From Rhizobium sp. AC27/96 (lineage in GTDB: Bacteria > Pseudomonadota > Alphaproteobacteria > Rhizobiales > Rhizobiaceae): a stretch of 64,000 nt of DNA. This document shows, one piece after another, positions 60,488 through 64,000 of the stretch (its first letter is position 1; each line of letters begins with the position of its first letter). The DNA lies in assembly GCF_001692325.1 (NCBI RefSeq), contig NZ_LXKN01000046.1, positions 366,126 through 430,125 of the forward strand. Direction: 5' to 3'. The notes beneath the pieces were generated by a model that searched no databases, was not told the DNA's origin, and worked only from the letters and a program-made list of their open reading frames with translations. Both the position numbers and the translations under genes were made by a program.

Positions 60488-62497
60488 ATGTTCGACGAAC
60501 GCGACGATCGTGATTTCGATATCGGCCACGCCACGGTCCTAGTCGAGAGTGCCGGCCTAACGTCAAATATTTCGAACCTCGTTCCGTTTCTGGGTCTTGA
60601 ACGCGCGCGGACTATAAAGACTGCGCTGGAAGCAGCGGTCGTGGGTGATTCTACGCCCACAGCTTACAAGCGGATCGCTATATTCCGCCGTTTTATGTTC
60701 GTGGCTGGCACTCAAGAAAGCGTCGAACCTGCTTGGGCGGACTTGATGGCTGAGTTTCGGAAATGTCCAAGTTCGCCGCCTCCTCAGCGAGTTGTGGAAG
60801 CGGCAGCTCAGGCAGCGTTCCGGCGGCTCTCAGACAGTACCGACTTTTGTTTCTGCGGGACAGATAACTGCAGGACTCGTCAAAACTACTGGCTTGAGTT
60901 GCAAGGCGTGCTCAAAAAGCTGGCGTCGATCCACTATCTGCCCAATGTTTCTCTATACGGAAAGATCCAGTATGAGACAGGCAGAACACCGGTACTCGCG
61001 GATCTCGCTTATGAGGAGGGCCGGCTCGGACCATTTGATTCCTGGGAGGATCAGGAACTCAAATACCTTGAAATGAACAGGACGATGATGAAGACGCTTC
61101 GAGCAGCGCTGGTGTCGCAGTTCGAAGACGAGCATCAACAGTTTGCCAGGGGGAACGCCCTCAAGGGTGCGCTTTCCCTCACAGTCGAGGAGATCGACGA
61201 GGAACTGCAACTAAGAGGCGAATTCTACGGCGCCAGGTTGGGTTCGACGGGGAGCGAAAGGCGGCTTGCCATCGCATTGAAGCTGTTCCATGCGATGGTC
61301 TATGACGACTTCAAGCCTTCCGCCAACTGTTATCGCCTAGACCATTTTTTTTCGAGTGTCGGCGGAAAAAGCGCACTGCGACCCTACCTCGGTGCAACGC
61401 CGCGCGCGCTCGTGGCAGCCTTTCATATCATCTTGATTGATACAGGTTGGAATCCGCAGGTCTGCGGAGACTTATCCGATGAACCGTTCACGGGTGGGAT
61501 TAAACGCGGCCACAGAACGCTGCGTTCAGTAGCGTCAAAAAAAATAAGGGCAGGTGATAAGCTAATCGAGGCGCCGATCCCCGATTTTGACGCTGAAGAA
61601 AGCGAAAACGATGCTGCCCAGACAACCATGTCTCTGCAAGCCAAGCTGCCTAATGGTGAGCTTTCGTCGGTACAACTCATCGAAATGTGGCTGACAATGA
61701 CCAAGCCGCTGAGAGACAGGGCAGAAAGGATCGGAGATCCATCCAGTAAGGCCCTTTGGATCTGGCGAAGCCGTGAAGGTTCTTATGCGATTAATCGCCT
61801 ACACGAAATCGCAACGATATGGTGGTCTGGATTCCTTAATGAACATAAGAATGATGAAGTTTTTGGCGGGCTCTCGATTACTCGCCGAATGCTGAGAAAG
61901 ACTTATGGACACATCCATTCAGCATCGGGAAGCTTTTTTACCAATCTGTCGATGGCGCTCCTCGATCATGACACTGAACGGACAAACAGACTTTATCTCT
62001 CAGAAACGACCATCCGCGTCAGATACGACACGCTGATACGGAAGTTCATGGATCTGTGGGAAGCCGTCGTCATCAACGGAATAGAGGACGCCGCTCAAAA
62101 ACTGGGTCTCGATACGAAGGTCCTCGAGCTCAGGTACAATCTCGGGTTAGCCAGTGGTTTTGGTTTTGCAAATGTAAAACCAAGCAAGGCGACAGTATCC
62201 AACGCCAATTCCTCGCCTCCATGGACACTCGGAAAGAACGCGAGGATTTTCGTTCCTCGGCCAGAGAGTTTGATCGAACTTCATCTTGCAAGACTCGCGA
62301 TGAAAAAAGGCGAAGAAGCAATAGCTTCGGTCAATCCGGATCGATGGACAAGGATGTGGCTACCCTGGAAGGCTATCACCGACGCTGTTCATCAGAAACT
62401 CTTATCGTCGATGCATAGCGTTAGGTACAGAAAGGCAATAGCAGAGGCAGAGCGTCGCCTCGCAAATTCTGAAGCATCTCTTCCGGCAGTGTGGTGA
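60488..62497 (+). CDS. Tyrosine-recombinase-like island protein
   Basis: 669 residues with a strong GGGAGG ribosome site 4 bp before the ATG. The C-terminal third looks like a diverged phage-integrase catalytic domain: ITRRMLRKTYGHIHSASGSFFTNLSMALLDHDTERTNRLYLSE resembles the Arg-box through H/GH-like to Tyr region, with LLDHDTERTNRLYL in place of LLGH...Y. The N-terminal part has SAM-like helices (TPTAYKRIAIFRRFMFVAG). The next gene begins one base after its stop, and both may act together with a third partner, as in recombinase-trio elements. Catalytic competence is uncertain. Confidence 0.65.
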   Translation: MFDERDDRDFDIGHATVLVESAGLTSNISNLVPFLGLERARTIKTALEAAVVGDSTPTAYKRIAIFRRFMFVAGTQESVEPAWADLMAEFRKCPSSPPPQRVVEAAAQAAFRRLSDSTDFCFCGTDNCRTRQNYWLELQGVLKKLASIHYLPNVSLYGKIQYETGRTPVLADLAYEEGRLGPFDSWEDQELKYLEMNRTMMKTLRAALVSQFEDEHQQFARGNALKGALSLTVEEIDEELQLRGEFYGARLGSTGSERRLAIALKLFHAMVYDDFKPSANCYRLDHFFSSVGGKSALRPYLGATPRALVAAFHIILIDTGWNPQVCGDLSDEPFTGGIKRGHRTLRSVASKKIRAGDKLIEAPIPDFDAEESENDAAQTTMSLQAKLPNGELSSVQLIEMWLTMTKPLRDRAERIGDPSSKALWIWRSREGSYAINRLHEIATIWWSGFLNEHKNDEVFGGLSITRRMLRKTYGHIHSASGSFFTNLSMALLDHDTERTNRLYLSETTIRVRYDTLIRKFMDLWEAVVINGIEDAAQKLGLDTKVLELRYNLGLASGFGFANVKPSKATVSNANSSPPWTLGKNARIFVPRPESLIELHLARLAMKKGEEAIASVNPDRWTRMWLPWKAITDAVHQKLLSSMHSVRYRKAIAEAERRLANSEASLPAVW

Positions 62498-62498
62498 T

Positions 62499-63806
62499 AT
62501 GGTTAGATTCCTTTCGAACCGCTCTGACGTCTTTGATCCTATCGGGCTTCTCGCACCCCGGCCGTGGTTTGGTGGCGAGTCGTTCCATCAGAATAGATGG
62601 CCGATCGTTTGGGTTAATGGAAAGGGCAGTAGACTGCCCGACAAGCCGGTCGAAATTTCCTTCGAAGAAGCGATCACACCATGGCCAAATCTAACTCGGC
62701 TCTCTGATCCAGGCAACGAACACGACCTTCTAACCTCGAAACTTCTCATTTACCTCGCGATGGAGCCCGCACCCGTGGGATGGCTGAAAGCCCCATCATC
62801 CGTCCCTGGGGTCCATCGAAGGTACTTAAATCTTGTACGTTACCGCCATGTGGTGAATGCCCCAGGGAACGCGAACCTTTCGACATCACACTATAGAGAC
62901 TTCGAGGCCCGCCTGCTCAAGGGTGGCGTTGGCGCGTTGCTAGACACCCAGGCCCGCGCGCGAAGGCTTGTCGAAGGGTACGACGGTGCTGAGATAGAGG
63001 TGGAATTTGGCGATCGCGGGTACTTCTTTGGCAGACATATTGAGACGTTGCTTGGCCTATCGTTCAATCAGCTAAATCCCAGTGCATTTGCAATTCTAAA
63101 AGAGTTTTGTGATCGCCGCGGCTTTGCGTTCCAGAGGCTCGAGCGAAAGCTCGTGAAGGACAGTGAGAGGATAAATCGCAAGACCACTGGAGACGCGTAC
63201 AGAAAGGTATGGACAGCATTGTGGGATTTCCGCGAAATCCTTTCTCATGATGCCATTCCTTTCAGAGCAGAGCCATTAGGAGGAGGTTGGGCCGGCGAGG
63301 AACGGCGAACGCCCGATTCTCCTCCCTATCAAACATCTTTCCTTGTGAATGCGGCTCTGCGGCTCCTCCTTGACGACGTCGCACTTCAAATACTCGAGCT
63401 TGCGCAACTACAAGGCTTTGCTAGTGGAAAGGAACAGCAACACGAGCAGGCCTTCGTTCACATTAGTCGCCGGCTGGTGCAGCTCGGGTTTGATGGGATT
63501 GCGGTTGCCTACCGACATACTCGTTGGACGGATGGCGAAGGCAATTCGCTTAGAACAACGCTCTTTGTCATCATCGTCGTCGCATGTGTGATCGTGCTGG
63601 CGAATTTCACAGCTCGCCGGGATTCTGAACTCGCGTCGCTACGGCCTGATTGTCTAAGCTTCGACGCCTTTGGCGCCGCTTGGTTAGAATGCTTCATTAC
63701 AAAGAACAAAAACGAGTCGGTAAAGCTTCCAGCTACAGCAACCATTCAAAAGGCAGTTGAACTCCTCAACAAGATTGGGAGCGCTGTTGGTGTTGATTTC
63801 CGGTAG
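62499..63806 (+). pseudogene. Tyrosine-recombinase-like protein, 3' end removed by an IS21-family insertion
   Basis: 435 residues remain. Near the end, ARRDSELASLRPDCL supplies a catalytic-Arg-like region and WLECFITKNKNESVKLPATATIQKAVELL the following beta-hairpin seen in integrases. The His-x-x-Arg and Tyr boxes are missing because the frame stops at 63804-63806, five bases before the IS end. It begins one base after the previous recombinase stop, so the two were coupled. With the catalytic C-terminus gone it is probably inactive. Confidence 0.7.
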
Positions 63807-63810
63807 GAAC

Positions 63811-64000
63811 TGACCCGGTATTTCCACCGAGATTTGACCCGCCTTTTATGTATGTTTCGGTTCTGTTGGTGTGGTCAAGTTCTTGTTCTTCTCCTTTTTG
63901 TTTTTGGGTGCTTGTGCTGAGCTATTTTTGAAGCGGAAGCTATCGTTTCCGGTTTCAAGGATGTGGCAATGATGGGTGAGCCGGTCGAGTAGCGCGGTGG
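63811..64000 (-). mobile_element. IS21-family insertion sequence, partial (one end)
   Basis: The terminus starts TGACCCGGTATTTCCACCGA with an internal repeat of the TTTGACCC segment at 63833-63840, as usual for the multiple end repeats of IS21 elements. Directly inside lies the C-terminus of istB. The rest of the element lies beyond the window. It has disrupted the second recombinase gene. Confidence 0.8.
63846..64000 (-). CDS. istB: IstB-type transposition ATPase, C-terminal fragment at the window edge
   Basis: Only the last 50 codons are visible, entering from the right edge and stopping at 63846-63848. The sequence TALLDRLTHHCHILETGNDS followed by FRFKNS is the characteristic C-terminus of IstB, the AAA+ helper of IS21 transposases. 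A lysine-rich tail (PKNKKEKNKN) follows. Confidence 0.88.
   Translation of the reverse strand, partial: TALLDRLTHHCHILETGNDSFRFKNSSAQAPKNKKEKNKNLTTPTEPKHT

Larger units (their letters stand above)
41404..64000. mobile_element. Genomic (defence) island inserted in comM; right end outside the window
   Basis: From the comM junction to the window edge, gene content switches abruptly from conserved chromosomal genes to a regulator, three tyrosine-recombinase-like genes and anti-phage-type genes. Base and codon use are visibly more A/T-rich and less biased than to the left. There is a 1.3-kb gene-free stretch at the left end. An IS21-family element interrupts the right-hand recombinase operon. comM is a known island target in gammaproteobacteria (AbaR-type islands), but those carry Tn7-like tni genes, none of which I see here. 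Confidence 0.85.

Noticed and set aside
41404..64000. AbaR-type Tn7-like transposon in comM
   Set aside because: No tniA, tniB, tniQ or similar genes occur in the visible 22.6 kb; only tyrosine-recombinase-like genes are present. The right end is unseen, so this is a provisional rejection.

Overview
The first 41.4 kb is high-GC alphaproteobacterial chromosome, most likely Rhizobiaceae (Rhizobium-like). The gene content and order (mutM-ubiE-ubiB ... coaBC ... dut, plus prfC, cysK and comM), the codon use and three RIME-like intergenic repeats all fit this. The species cannot be named from the window alone.

Chromosomal part, left to right: an enoyl-CoA hydratase and mutM on the minus strand; ubiE and ubiB (ubiquinone synthesis); then a block between ubiB and coaBC that looks inserted relative to the order I expect in Rhizobiaceae. 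The block opens with a gene set (4609-12032) that matches step for step the described ergothioneine catabolic route to glutamate. It has an ammonia-lyase homologue without the MIO triad (ergothionase), a urocanase homologue without the active-site cysteine (thiourocanate hydratase), a DUF917 desulfhydrase, a hydantoinase and a carbamoyl-glutamate amidohydrolase. After it come an ArsR-SRPBCC-GFA operon, an MFS exporter with its LysR regulator, an SDR with its own LysR, coaBC, a 24-codon micro-gene with operator-like palindromes and a strong terminator, otsBA (trehalose), a choX-betC choline-sulfate module, trmO, an ABC binding protein, prfC, dut, and several transporters and hydrolases, ending with cysK.

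At 41403/41404 comM (Mg-chelatase-like) loses roughly its first 90-100 codons to foreign DNA. From there to the window's right edge (at least 22.6 kb) the sequence is a genomic island with lower GC, different codon use, recombinase genes and almost only defence-type genes. In order these are: a small protein with a membrane-segment-free FtsH-like AAA+/M41 protease and an XRE repressor; a tyrosine-recombinase-like gene with an in-frame amber codon; a Vsr / cytosine-methyltransferase / AspBHI-like restriction enzyme operon; NurA-HerA nuclease-translocase genes facing an AIPR (abortive infection) gene; and a tightly overlapping three-gene operon of an unknown protein, a HEPN RNase-like protein and an Abi/UG-type reverse transcriptase. 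Two further tyrosine-recombinase-like genes follow, the second cut off by an IS21-family element whose istB end closes the window.

The best candidates for something undescribed are the unknown-HEPN-reverse transcriptase operon (56701-59728), the NurA-HerA-AIPR arrangement beside a methyltransferase/modification-dependent nuclease cassette, and the soluble FtsH-like protease module whose promoter shares boxes with its neighbouring repressor. The ergothioneine operon is the most informative metabolic finding.
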